Of a DNA stretch of 64,000 bases, positions 53,771 through 64,000 are shown piece by piece (position 1 is the stretch's first letter; each line of letters begins with the position of its first letter). This stretch comes from Torymus aiolomorphi (lineage: Eukaryota; Arthropoda; Insecta; Hymenoptera; Torymidae), in NCBI GenBank assembly GCA_036365515.1, contig CM070877.1, forward strand, positions 58,272,975 to 58,336,974, written 5' to 3'. The notes beneath the pieces are model-generated. The model worked only from the letters and a program-made list of their open reading frames with translations. It did no database searches and was not told where the DNA came from. A program made the translations under genes and the position numbers.

Positions 53771-55135
53771 CTATCATACACGCGTCATCACTATTTAATA
53801 CACCGAAACCAAAAGTTTCGGTACCGACACACGACAAGGCAAAATGACGTCGTGTTAATTCGCGCACAAAATTTCGGCTCGTACACGCGCGGAAAATAAA
53901 ACCGATTGAAACTCGGAACGAACTGAGTCGTTTCATCGACGCTGCCGATATACCTAGCGAACAGCGTCGTGGCGCGGCACTACAGAGACTCGCGATTGCG
54001 ACTCTCTCTCCCTCTCTGTCGCACGCCCTATAGACGGGAGTCCTCATGCAGAACATTTTTCCACGCACGAGGGTACTCCCTGCGGCTATGCGTGTGAGCC
54101 CCGTGTTCGCGGATCTCGCGAAACTCGATTGCGCGTATGCGGACCACGTTATGTCCAAACGTGGTTACCGGCGCTACAGATCGCCGAGATATCGACGATG
54201 TAACTACGGCACTGCGAGATATTTGCTATAGGCAAATGTTACTCGCTGAAGCGTGAATAATGCTTATGATATAGCAATACATAATATTAAATGTTATGCT
54301 GTGGTATTATGATCCGAACGTGATTATTCCCACTACTCCTTATAAACAGAATATAAATTTATTAGACTTAAATTCATTGAGGCAGAGAAATAAAATTTTG
54401 TCTTTAAACGCACTCAAACAAAAATTTATCTATTTTAACTTATGTGATTTTATAGCTAATAAAATGCCGTTCTGTGCCACACGTTGGTTGCGCCATTTAT
54501 AACAGGGAGAATTCTAAATTGGCGGCGTTCATTAGAATCTGCCAATTATATCGTGTATTTTTTTTTTAATATAATAACTAGCCAGAAAAAAGCACATAAA
54601 AATTGTGACTATTTGATAGTCGGCAATTAAAATGATTTTATAAAGAAATCGCAATGCTGAAGGCATTTAGCGATTTACTGGGCACCAGGCACTGTTAAAG
54701 ATTTTATCGTTGGGTGAGCAGTGCCCCTCACCACGAGAATTTTCCAATTATACAATATACTTATAAGTTAATATATCTTGCTCGGAAGCTCCTAGGCAGA
54801 GGAGCGGGTTCCGACGGCAGGAGTACCTATTCCCTCACGTTCGAACAACCACAATGACAACACAATTCACACTCAAAGAATCACATACAACGTATAGAAA
54901 TAAAACAAGGGAAATTTTGTATATGTGCTGCTTAAACTAGAATGTTTAACACTTTAATTTTTCTGATCACGTACGAGGCCCTAGAGAGGGCAAAGACGTT
55001 AAGTTTGCAATTTGCGGTGTTTGAATTAACGACATAGGATTCAGTAAAAATGGCGATGCTGTGAGGCAGCGTATGTGATGCTTCAATTCCGTAGTCGGTT
55101 TACCACAATTTTAATTCCTAGTTTTAAATCAAACG
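53771..55135. other. No gene recognised
   Basis: A GC-rich part (53850-54230) with short frames on both strands, then AT-rich sequence to the mariner. No domain or repeat shared with other parts was found. ORF 53748-54158 (minus) has no recognisable motif. Confidence 0.4.
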
Positions 55136-55137
55136 TA

Positions 55138-56431
55138 CGAGGGTCATTTGATAAGTACCTAGCCTACAAATGAAAACACAAAAATTATACAAAAAATAAA
55201 ATTTATTTTTCAATGTAGTCTCCTTTTAGTTGAATACACTTGGTCCAGCGGTGTTCCAATTTTTTTAACCCCGTTGAAAAAAATGTTTTCTCTTGGTTTG
55301 CAAAATAGGCCTCCGTGGCGGCGATTATTTCGTTATTGGAGTGGAATCTCTTTCCGGCGAGCGAATTTTTTAGGTTCGGAAACAAAAAAAAGTCGCACGG
55401 AGCCAAATCTGGAGAATACGGTGGATGGGGCAGCAGTTCGTAGCGTAATTCGACCAATTTAGCCGTGGCGAGTGCAGAAGTGTGAGCCGGTGCATTATCG
55501 TGGTGGAAAAGCACTTTCTTTTTAGACAAATGGGGCCGTTTTTCTTCTAACACGGCGTCAAATCGGCTCAATAGTTCGGCGTAGTACTGTCCTGTGACCG
55601 TTTTGCCCTTCTCCAGATAGTCAATAAAAATCACACCTTGAGAATCCCAGGAAACAGTGGCCATCACCTTTCCGGCCGACGGGACCGTCTTCGCCTTCTT
55701 CCGAGCAGGTTCACCGGGTAAGGTCCACTGTTTTGACTGCTCCTTGGTCTCTGGAGTGCAGTAGTGAATCCATGTTTCGTCGACGGTCACGTAACGACGC
55801 AAAAACTCTTTTGGATTGCGATTAAACAGCTCCAAACACTGCTCTGAACTGGTCACACGGATGCGCTTGTTGTCTGCAGTTAGCAAACGCGGCACCCACC
55901 TTGCTGACAGCTTCCTCATGCCTAAAATCTCATGTAGGATATGCCACACGCGTTCTTCTGAGATGCCTACTATCACAGCTATCTCGTGCACCTTTAATCG
56001 GCGGTCTGACAAAACGATATCGTATATTTTTGTCACGTTCTCCTCCGTAGTGGCTGTTTTCGGAGCACCTGGGCGTGGATCATCAAAAACCGACGTACGA
56101 CCACGTTGAAACTCGTTATACCAAAATTTAACGGTCGCCATCGAAGGAGAAGCATCCCCATACACTGCATCCAAGTGTTCTTTAATTTCACTGCGCGATT
56201 TCCCTTCCAAAAACAAGAATCGAATCACCGACCGATATTGTTCTTTCTCCATTTTTTCAAAAATCAACGGACACATTTGCTTTCACACGCTCTCAAAAAT
56301 AAACTACAACTCCAATCCGGCTGAAATTTCGTCTGTAACCGTTTACAGGAAAATACTGCACTGTAGTGTATTTCTGGTGCGATAGTGGCACCATCTGGCG
56401 GTGAGGCTAGGTACTTGTCAAATGACCCTCG
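55138..56431 (-). mobile_element. Complete mariner transposon (1,294 bp)
   Basis: The 28-bp terminal inverted repeats CGAGGGTCATTTGATAAGTA... differ at one position (T in the left, C in the right) and the element is flanked by TA at 55136-55137 and 56432-56433. One intact transposase occupies most of it. Confidence 0.95.
55203..56252 (-). CDS. Mariner transposase, intact
   Basis: 349 codons, no stop or frameshift. The start at 56252 (MEKEQYRSVI) was preferred over the in-frame ATG 56276 because mariner proteins begin with this segment. N-terminal paired-type helix-turn-helix (EIKEHLDAVYGDASPSMATV), linker WVPRLL (about 119-124), then the catalytic triad D158 (VDETW), D252 (HHDNAPAH) and D287 (PCDFFLF), with exactly 34 residues between the last two, the DD34D pattern. 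The protein cuts and pastes the element at TA sites. Length and motifs are all typical, so it may be functional or only recently inactive. Confidence 0.95.
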   Translation of the reverse strand: MEKEQYRSVIRFLFLEGKSRSEIKEHLDAVYGDASPSMATVKFWYNEFQRGRTSVFDDPRPGAPKTATTEENVTKIYDIVLSDRRLKVHEIAVIVGISEERVWHILHEILGMRKLSARWVPRLLTADNKRIRVTSSEQCLELFNRNPKEFLRRYVTVDETWIHYCTPETKEQSKQWTLPGEPARKKAKTVPSAGKVMATVSWDSQGVIFIDYLEKGKTVTGQYYAELLSRFDAVLEEKRPHLSKKKVLFHHDNAPAHTSALATAKLVELRYELLPHPPYSPDLAPCDFFLFPNLKNSLAGKRFHSNNEIIAATEAYFANQEKTFFSTGLKKLEHRWTKCIQLKGDYIEK

Positions 56432-56433
56432 TA

Positions 56434-57040
56434 TATTTACTTTACAATAGTTAAACCTCTAAGCGTTCGCGATTTTGATTCACCTTTACAAAGGAAATTA
56501 GCTATTCTCGAGTCACTCGTGTACAATTTCAAATTACCTATAAATGGTCAATCCGCGTGACAAAAAGATAGCGTGAATCTAGAAAATTAACTAAATATAA
56601 CGCGCAGGGATGAAGGCATCCTGGCGCAGAAACTAATAGCCTTCCTTAGGCAATAAATATCGACATTTGGAAACCTGTAAAATTACCGCAAGCCTTACCG
56701 CTTCAGATTATGAACTGGTCTCTCCCAGAGGCAGAAAGGCACGTTTACGGCTCGCGGCAGCTAATCACCTTTCTTTAATACTACTACTATTAAGTCTGTA
56801 ATTTAAACTAACACGAGATAGAGGCACTCGTGGGACCTATCCTATCGGCAAAAATTAAGCACAGTTCGCGGTTGACGGTACTGCACGCATCCACGTCGTT
56901 CCTCGATGGTGGCCAGGAGAAGAATCCTCGAGCGCCGCGTCGACCTGCTCGCCGGTGCCTCGACCGCCGTCGACGCGGACGTCGCTGATTGATTGAGCGT
57001 AGATCACCTCAGCCGAGGAGATGCGTCGGAAGCCGAGTAT
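56434..57040. other. No gene recognised
   Basis: Moderately GC-rich unique-looking sequence between the mariner and the CT tract. No supported ORF and no shared repeat. Confidence 0.35.
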
Positions 57041-57046
57041 GCTGTC

Positions 57047-57052
57047 GCTCTC

Positions 57053-57122
<70 letters not shown>
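57047..57122. repeat. CT microsatellite
   Basis: About 75 bp of CT dinucleotides with one ccct interruption. Confidence 0.9.
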
Positions 57123-57126
<4 letters not shown>

Positions 57127-57904
57127 CGTTGATGAGTCTAGCAGAATTCTGGTATGCCTATAGAAATGGAATTTTCCATGATATTTCGAGGCAGAGAAAT
57201 TATTCAAGAATTATAGATAATGCTCAACTCAGCATTTTTATGAAAGCGTGCGAGATGCAAAGGCATCTTTATAGGCACGAATCAATTAATGCATTATATG
57301 AACGGGAGAGATAAAATAAATGCGAAGTTAATTACTAAATTAATTAACTCGCGAAGGCAACTAAAAATTAATACGTAGCTTCGGCAAATGGTCTCAGCTG
57401 GAGGCGATAATCATCAGCTTATGTTGGAGGCTGCATCGGGACGATGGCGAGGCGGCCAGCGACGAGACGACGGACGCTGAGGGCCGACGGAGAAACAGCT
57501 ATAGCTGAAAAGAGCAGTACGTCGGCCCGCATATGCTCGCCGCATGATATTTCTCTCGCATGAAAAAAAGATAACAAAAAAAAATAAGATAACAATACAA
57601 AAATACGAGTGACCCTGGACGCTGAGGAGAGGACTCTCCTCTTGGCTACCAATAGAGGGGATTTCATAGTCAAAATCCGCTCTCCGAAACGCGAAAGTAA
57701 CATGGTAAAAATCCGCCACGTTATAAGACATATATGATTAAATCTATATAATTCATGTAGGGTTATATACGGTTCTGCATAGTTGATATACGTTCATATA
57801 TGGATGTATACGGCCACGTATGAGGACGACTTACAAAAATATTATATATATGGGAGCGTCCACCAGAAACCAGCCAGCGGGCGCGCGGGACGCATTTTTC
57901 ATGC

Positions 57905-58430
57905 AAAACGCGCTCTGTTCAACTCGCTCGTAATCGTATTCTGAGTCTCTCAGAAAAAAATAAAACATATATATCGATAGATTTTTTCCTGCTCTTTCCA
58001 ATGATGCTATTGTTTTTACTCCGAAACGTTTTCTTCTGGTCGAAAATTCAAGTTGAAAGTTCAGAGATATTTTTCTCGAAGTAAATCATGTTTTCTTTTT
58101 CAAAATGCATATGACCATTCGAAAGTACAAGTCTTAAGCTACAAAACCCTAAATTTTCAAATTGGAGAAATGAAGGGCTGAAAAGTAACAAGATTAAAAA
58201 GACAGCGGTGAGTGGCCGCGCGTGCTCTTCGCGCTGCGCTCGGACGCGCCGCACGCTGGAGCTTGGTATAATGAGCTCGTAATCGTATTTTGAGTCTCTC
58301 AGAAAAAAACAAAAGACATATATCGATAGATTTTTTCCTGCTCTTTCCAATGGTGCTATTCTTTTTACTCCCAAACTCTTTCTTCTGGTCGGAAATTTGA
58401 GTGAAAAGTTCAGAACCATTGTTCTTAAAG
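57905..58430. repeat. Tandem duplication of about 345 bp
   Basis: The words ctcgtaatcgtatt.tgagtc, agaaaaaaa.aaaacatatat, gatagattttttcctgctct and cttcttctggtcg... occur in the same order at about 57925-58060 and 58270-58400. The first copy is separated from the second by AT-rich sequence with more ordinary composition. Confidence 0.8.
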
Positions 58431-58436
58431 TATACC

Positions 58437-59220
58437 CACATAGCATGAAAGCTTCCTGGAAGTTTTATGAAAGCTTCCTGGAAATTTTATGAAAGCTTCC
58501 AAGAAAGATTCGGAATCTTACAGGAAGCTTACATGGAAGATTCCTGAAAGCTCAAAATGTCCGCCCTTTTTTCTCACAAAAAGCTTTCAGGAAAGATTCT
58601 ATTAATCTTCCCAGAAAGCTTTCCGGGATCTTTCATCAAACTTTTGAAAGAGTAACTGGTAGCTTTGTGAAAGATTTGTCAATCTTTATGGAAGCTTTCT
58701 TGAAAGAATACGGTAAGTTTACAGACAATCTTTCAGCAAGACTTTAGTAAGGTAGCTGTAAAGATCCTTGTAAGGTTTTTGATAGATTTATTGAAATCTT
58801 TCAGAAAGCTTACATGAAAGATTCCTGTAAGCTTAAAATTCCGCCCAATTCTTTCTCGAAAGGATACGGTAAGTTTACAGGAAATCTTCCAATAAGACTT
58901 TAGTAAGGTAGCTGTAAAGATCCTTGTAAGGTTTTTGATAGATTTATTGAAATCTTTCAGAAAGCTTACATAAAAGATTCCTGTAAGCTTAAAATTCTGC
59001 CCAATTTACTGGCAAAAGCTTTAAAAAAATCTATTAATATTTCCGGAAAACTTTCCAGGACCTTTCATCAAGTTTTTAAAAGAGTAACTGGAAGCTTTGT
59101 GAAAGATTTGTCAATCTTTCAGAAAGATTCTACGAAACATTCTAGTAAATCTTTCAAGAAACCTTTCACGAACCTTTTTTCAAGTTCTTGAAAGATTACT
59201 TTGGAACTTAAAGCCATACA
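58437..59220. repeat. GAAAG/CTTTC-word repeat field, left part
   Basis: It begins CACATAGCATGAAAGCTTCC, the inverse of which is found at 63641-63663 (gggaagctttcatgctatgtg). The interior is dense in gaaagcttcc, gaaagattc, cttacaggaag and similar words. A roughly 150-bp segment (ggtaagtttaca...cttaaaattc) is duplicated at about 58710 and 58860. Confidence 0.75.
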
Positions 59221-59337
59221 TATTACATACAATACTCTAAAGTATAACTATTACAATTCTCGCATATTATTTAGAATTTATTACTATATTAATCGCAATT
59301 TTTTCATCGCAGAAAAAATTTTACATAAAATTTTTTG

Positions 59338-59411
59338 ACCTAACTGGGAATCGAACCTACAACCCTTGGGTTACTACGCACGCATGCTATCCGTTACGCT
59401 ATCGCTCGCTT
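59338..59411 (-). other. tRNA-like promoter pair (A and B boxes), probably SINE-derived or decayed tRNA
   Basis: On the minus strand TAGCGTAACGG (A-box form) is followed after about 30 bases by GGTTCGATTCC (perfect B-box form). The sequence between and around does not fold to a full cloverleaf: the T and acceptor stems lack pairing. It is the type of head seen in tRNA-derived SINEs. Confidence 0.5.
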
Positions 59412-60620
59412 GAAGGAGTTGGAACATTTTCATCCAAATAAGGTGCACTATCTACGATTATTCAATTGTTATTAAATAATATCATACATACATACCTAAC
59501 ATACATGTTATTATTTCGATTATATTCATCTAAAATATTAATGGCTTTAAAATGGCCATGTAAAATACCGAAACGATACCTACCTTACCGGCACCTAAGT
59601 TTTATTTTTTTATCGTATTTAAACAAAAATTTCAGAGAAAAGCGCTCTTTTACGGAAATCCAACGCTTTTTCCTAAAGTTTGTGTTTAGATGTAATAAAA
59701 AAAATAAAATTTTGGTGCCGATAAGCTAGGGATCTACGTTTGAGTTGAACATGGCCTCAAAGTTAAAACGGTATTATAAAATCAAGTTTCAATTATAACA
59801 TTATAAAATCAATTATAAATGTATTAAAATATTATCAAATTTACTTTATTTATATTTGCTTATATTCTATATGTTTAATATAAATGGATAAAGAAATTTT
59901 TCAATTCATTAAAAAAGCATAATTTTGTTCTAAGTTGATGAAATCTTCAAATCTATATTTTCAACTCAAAAATAACTTCAAAATAATCTCAAAAGAGATG
60001 AAAAGAGAGGGGATTAAACATATTGCAAGAATATGTGTTTATATTAGATGCATCTTTAAGATGAAATGGCGAAAAAGTTATTTACAATTCATATAAGTAT
60101 TATGTATTTAGAAAAAGTTGTTACTTTTTCAAATCACATTTTTAAGACCAAAATAACTCGTGAGTAGTTATAAATACATAATTTATAATGAAATTAACTG
60201 TACTTTAAGAATATCGGTATCCATTTTCTATACCTGAAGAACCAATTAAAAAGAAAATTATTTCTGAAACAAAAAATTTTGGCAAAATTGTTATTTTATC
60301 AAAATAAGACCTTATTGTCATTCATTTGACTCCAAAATTTAATCAGTTCTGAGTTAAGACATACGTAAGATGCATGCAAAAGTTCAGCTCATTATGTCTA
60401 TCCGTTTAAGAGTTATGCCAGGGACAAAATTTCGTTTCATAAATTCATACGTACATAAATTTTTTTAAAACCTATTATTCTGACTCAGAAAGCTCAAAAA
60501 CATCGAAATTCATCACAATCTCTGTTTTGAAAATTTTCACTATTACAACGCTTTCTCTTTGAGAAATAAATATAGTGTCAATAGGGAGAAATAAAATTCG
60601 TATACTGAATATATTTTAAC
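59412..60620. other. AT-rich, no gene
   Basis: Very AT-rich sequence without supported open frames or recognisable repeats. Confidence 0.4.
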
Positions 60621-60621
60621 A

Positions 60622-60985
60622 CTCCGTGCGCAAAGCTCGACTTCGCACACGCTCAAATAAAAAAGCATATGCTAAATCAAGCTTTGTACACGTCGTATAC
60701 AAAAATACGGTTCGATACGCAAGCGAGAAGGTGATTTTAACCTTGTGTGACCTTTTCACCCTAGCTTCGCTCAGGTACAAACGTCCACACTAGGATAAAA
60801 TCACTTTGACGCACTAGCATCGAAATGTATCTGTATTATTTTGACTCTCCGTGCGCAAAGCGCGATTTCGCGCACGCTTGTTTTTTGAATGAAAAAGCAT
60901 ACGCTAAATCAAGCTTTGTACACATCGTGTCAAAAGATACTGTTCGATACACAAGCGAAAAGGTGCACGCGTTAGTATCAAACTG
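60622..60985. repeat. Two copies of a cgtgcgcaaagc repeat (about 220-bp spacing)
   Basis: The words ctccgtgcgcaaagc.cga and aaaaagcat.tgctaaatcaagc, then tttgtacac.tcgt, occur at about 60622-60735 and 60845-60965. Each includes an inverted pair gcgcaaagcgcg / cgcgcac. The sequence between them contains cgcttgc and aaccttgtgtgacc. Confidence 0.75.
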
Positions 60986-60989
60986 TACT

Positions 60990-61320
60990 ATTTCTAAACA
61001 AAGAAAATATTAATTTTAATTATTAATTTTAAACATTCATTTGGAAAAACACGTCTTCCTTTTATGTAAATACAATACTCAGAATTCATTTGGCAATTCT
61101 TATGAGAGTACTATTATGAGAGATAATTGTTGAAAAATTGGATCAAAATGACAAAAATGCAGATTCCTACTTATCAACATTAAAATTATTTTTAATTAAA
61201 AAGTTTTTAAACAGTTTTTTGGAAAACCACAATTTTAACGCCCTCCTTATATTTAAATACTATACATAGAATTATTTTATAGCCATTCTATTATAATTTT
61301 GATAAAGTATACTCGTTGGA
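60990..61320. other. AT-rich, no gene
   Basis: AT-rich sequence between the small duplication and the large repeat field. I see no feature. Confidence 0.35.
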
Positions 61321-61329
61321 AGATGATGT

Positions 61330-64000
61330 CGGTATCCAACATCTCCTTAAAGCATTCATTTTTGGAATATTTTATTAAGGGTTCCCGAAATCTTTCTAAA
61401 GCTTTCACGAAATGTTGTTCAGTTGCATAGGTGGAATTTTTTGTTATTCCATTAAACTTACGGCAAGCTTTCGCGGAACCTTACCAGAATATGTTACGGT
61501 TCCAGTAATCTTTGACTTATTGTCACTGCAATCTTTTATGAAAGGTTCTATTTATGTTGAGTAGAATCTTCGCTGGGGGTATTCATAAATCTTTTTTAAA
61601 AGTTTTTCGGAAGATTTGCAATGAATGTTATAGTTCGATCTTTCACTAAGCTTACTGTAACCCTTCTGGTTACCTTTCATGATAGATTCCAGTATTCATG
61701 AATCTTTCTCAAAAATTTTTCAGAAGATTTGCAATTTATGTTCCAGTTTATCTTTCAGTAAGCTTACTGTTACCTTTCTAGTTATCTTCCATGAAAAATT
61801 CAAGTATCTGTTATTAGAATGTTTCATGGAAAATTCTGGAAACCTTTCAAAAGCTTTCATGGCATGTTACTGAATCACACATTTGGAATTTTTTTGTCTG
61901 GTTCCACAAAACTTACGGGAAGCTTTCATGAACATTGCAAGGCAACGCGACTGGGGAGTTTCGCCGGAACCTTCCATTAGGCTTTTCCATTATTTTTCGG
62001 TAATCATGCTAACTGCAATCTTTCATGCAAGATTTTATTGATGTTTAGTAGAATCTTCCCTGAAAGTATTCAGTAATTTCTTTCAAAAGGCTTTTGGAAG
62101 ATTTTTAATCAATTTTCCAGTTGAATCTTTCAGTAAGCTTACTGTAACCTTTCTATTTATCTTTCATGAAAGATTCCAGTATCAATTCTGAGAATGTTTC
62201 ATGTAAGGTTCCGGAACCCTTTCAAAAGCTTTCATTGTATATGGTCGAGTCTTATAGTTCGAATCTTTTTTGTTGATTCCGTTAAACTACGCGAAGCTTC
62301 CGTGTAACATTGCAAGGTAACGCTACTGGAAAGTTCCGTGGGAACCTTCCATTAAGCTTTACGCATTATTTTTCGATAATCTTTTATTCATGCTCACTGC
62401 AATCTTTCATGGCAGATTTCATTTAGGTATAATGGAATCTTCCCAGAAAGTATTTATAAATCTTTTTCAAAAGGTTTTTGGAAAATTTGAAATCAATGTT
62501 CCAGTTTAATCTTTCAGAAAGCTTACTGTAACCTTTATAGTTCTCTTTCATGAAAGATTCCAGTATCAATTATTAGAATGTTTCATGAAAGATTCTGTCA
62601 GCTTTTCAAAAGCTTTCGTGTAATGTTACTCTGGTGAATAGTTAGAATCATTTGGTTGTTTTTGCGAATCTTACGGGAAGCTTTCGTGGAACATTGCAAC
62701 GTAACGCTACTGGCTTTACGCATTATTTTTCGGTAATCTTTTGTTCATGCTTACTGCAATCTTTCATGAGAAGTTCCATTTTTGTTTAGTCGAATGTTCC
62801 CGGAATGCATTCATCAATCTTTCTCAAAAGTTTTTCGGAAGATTTGCAAGAAATGTTCCTGTTCAATCTTTTAGTAAGCTTACTGTAATCTTTCTAGTTA
62901 TCTTTCATGGAAGACTCCAGTATCGATTCTTAGAATGTTTCATGGTGGATGTCGGTAACCTTTCAAAAACTTTCATGACATGTTACGGAATCGCATAGCT
63001 GGAATTTTTTTGGTTGGTTTCCGAAAACTTACGGGAAGCTTTCGTGGATCATTGCAAGGTAACGCTACTGGTAAGTTTTGCCGGAACCTTCCTTTAAGCT
63101 CTTTGCATTATTTTTCGGTAATCTTTCATTCATGCTTACTGACACCTTTCATGAAAGGTTCTATTTATGTTCAGTGGAATCTTTACTGCAAGGATTTGGG
63201 AATCTCCTTTGCAATCTTAGCGTAAGCTTTCAATAAAGATAACGGTGTAATCTTCCCAAAAGCTTGCCGTAATATTGTTTCCTTTCGTGAAGGATTCCTG
63301 GATTGATCCCTGCAAGGTCTTGGGAATCTCTTTCGCAATATTAGCGTAAGCTTTCAGCAAAGATAACAGTGTAATCTTTCTAAAAACTTACTGTAATATT
63401 GCTGTTTCCTTTCGTGAAAGATTCCTGAATTGATTCCTGAAATATTTCACGTAAGATTCCCGTAGGCTTTCCAGAAGCTTACGTGTAATATTCGTCGAAA
63501 GGACATTTGGTAATCTTGATTGTAATATTGCTTTAACATTCCGGGAAGCTTACAAGAAAGCTTACAATGAAATCTATCTGAAAGTTTCAGTTATCTTTTA
63601 GAAAGGTTGAGGAAAGTTTCCATTGGAATATTTCTTGAATCTTTCACTGGGAAGCTTTCATGCTATGTGCAGAAAGATTTCAGTATCGATTCTTAGAATT
63701 TTTCATCGTGGGTGTCAGCAAGCTTTCAAAAACATTAATGGAATGTTACGGGATCTCATAGTTGGAATTTTTTGGTTGGTTTCCAAAGATGTACCAGAAG
63801 CTTTCGTAGAACATTGCTAGGTAATGCTACAGGAATGTTTCGTGGGAACCTTCCATTAAGTTTTTCGCATTATTTTCCGGTAATGTTGCATTCATGCTTA
63901 TTGCAATCTTTCATGAAAGGTTCCATTTATGTTTAGTGCAATCTTTCCTGAAAGTATTCATTAATCTTTTTCAAAAGTTTTTCGGAAGATTTGCAAGAAA
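61330..64000. repeat. GAAAG/CTTTC-word satellite field, right part (about 370-bp unit)
   Basis: The markers tgcaatctttcatgaaaggtt and aaagtattcattaatcttt, then gtaagcttactgtaaccttt and gattccagtatc, recur at about 61.5, 62.0, 62.4, 62.75, 63.15 and 63.9 kb, giving units of about 360-490 bp with one longer gap. Each unit holds many short inverted words such as ctttcatgaaag and gaaagctttc. The array runs off the window edge. The ORFs in it (61679-61873, 62741-62998 and others) are repeat translations. Confidence 0.85.

Noticed and set aside
53480..54230. LTR or retroelement end
   Set aside because: Diverged repeats and a GC-rich stretch were seen, but no TG...CA ends, primer site or coding sequence.
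58437..63663. A confirmed single 5.2 kb transposon bounded by CACATAGCATGAAAGCTTCC
   Set aside because: The inverted ends are suggestive, but the right-hand match lies inside a continuing tandem array and no target duplication was found, so it is kept only as a hypothesis.

Overview
The window looks like repeat-dense, AT-rich nuclear DNA of an arthropod, most likely an insect. The evidence is the mix of insect-type elements: a Copia retrotransposon, TTAA-flanked piggyBac-like elements, mariner/Tc1 elements, a Gypsy-type solo LTR, a Polinton/adintovirus-like insertion, many hairpin MITEs and long CA, GA and TA microsatellites. A GT-AG intron in one transposon gene fits a eukaryote. I see no recognisable conserved single-copy host gene. 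Host-type transcription units may exist at 9.9-10.7 kb (minus-strand acidic/zinc-cluster ORF) and 14.5-18.7 kb (duplicated series of exon-like modules). A hymenopteran host is a guess only.

Layout. 1.3-8.45 kb: a decayed Copia element with one 5' LTR. It is interrupted in its reverse transcriptase by a 1.24 kb fold-back element and by a 2.23 kb palindrome flanked by TTAA, and truncated at its 3' end. 8.57-9.66 kb: hairpin repeat and CA tracts. 9.94-10.73 kb: unrecognised ORF. 11.4-14.4 kb: two tandem satellites. 14.5-18.7 kb: two diverged copies of an exon/intron-like locus, separated by inverted satellite monomers, one copy broken by a TTAA MITE. 18.85-19.37 kb: TA-bounded palindrome. 20.3-23.6 kb: a 60-bp satellite split by a MITE composite and a 1,120-bp solo LTR. 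23.8-25.3 kb: tandem duplication.

25.6-39.2 kb: the largest functional block, an endogenous Polinton/adintovirus-like element, all genes on the plus strand. In order: a short coiled-coil ORF, an unknown gene (A), packaging ATPase, a small basic gene, a conserved unknown gene, a parvovirus-type PLA2 domain, a DDE integrase with chromodomain, penton-like protein, pVI/pX-like protein, major capsid protein, an unknown gene overlapping an adenovirus-type protease, and a paralogue of gene A. Many neighbours overlap by 1-20 bases. It encodes packaging, integration, capsid building and maturation, but no protein-primed DNA polymerase is visible in the window. Most genes carry stops or frameshifts and a MITE splits the major capsid gene, so the copy is dead.

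41.7-48.3 kb: a 6.6 kb DNA transposon with roughly 860-bp inverted repeats and a two-exon gene for a cysteine-rich/CXC protein with a nuclease-like segment. 49.9-52.4 kb: a frameshifted Tc1/mariner-type element with a hairpin minisatellite. 52.6-53.45 kb: long palindrome. 55.1-56.4 kb: a complete mariner with an intact transposase and TA duplications. 57.9-64.0 kb: tandem duplications and a large field of repeats built from GAAAG/CTTTC words, bounded in part by an inverted CACATAGCATGAAAGCTTCC sequence.
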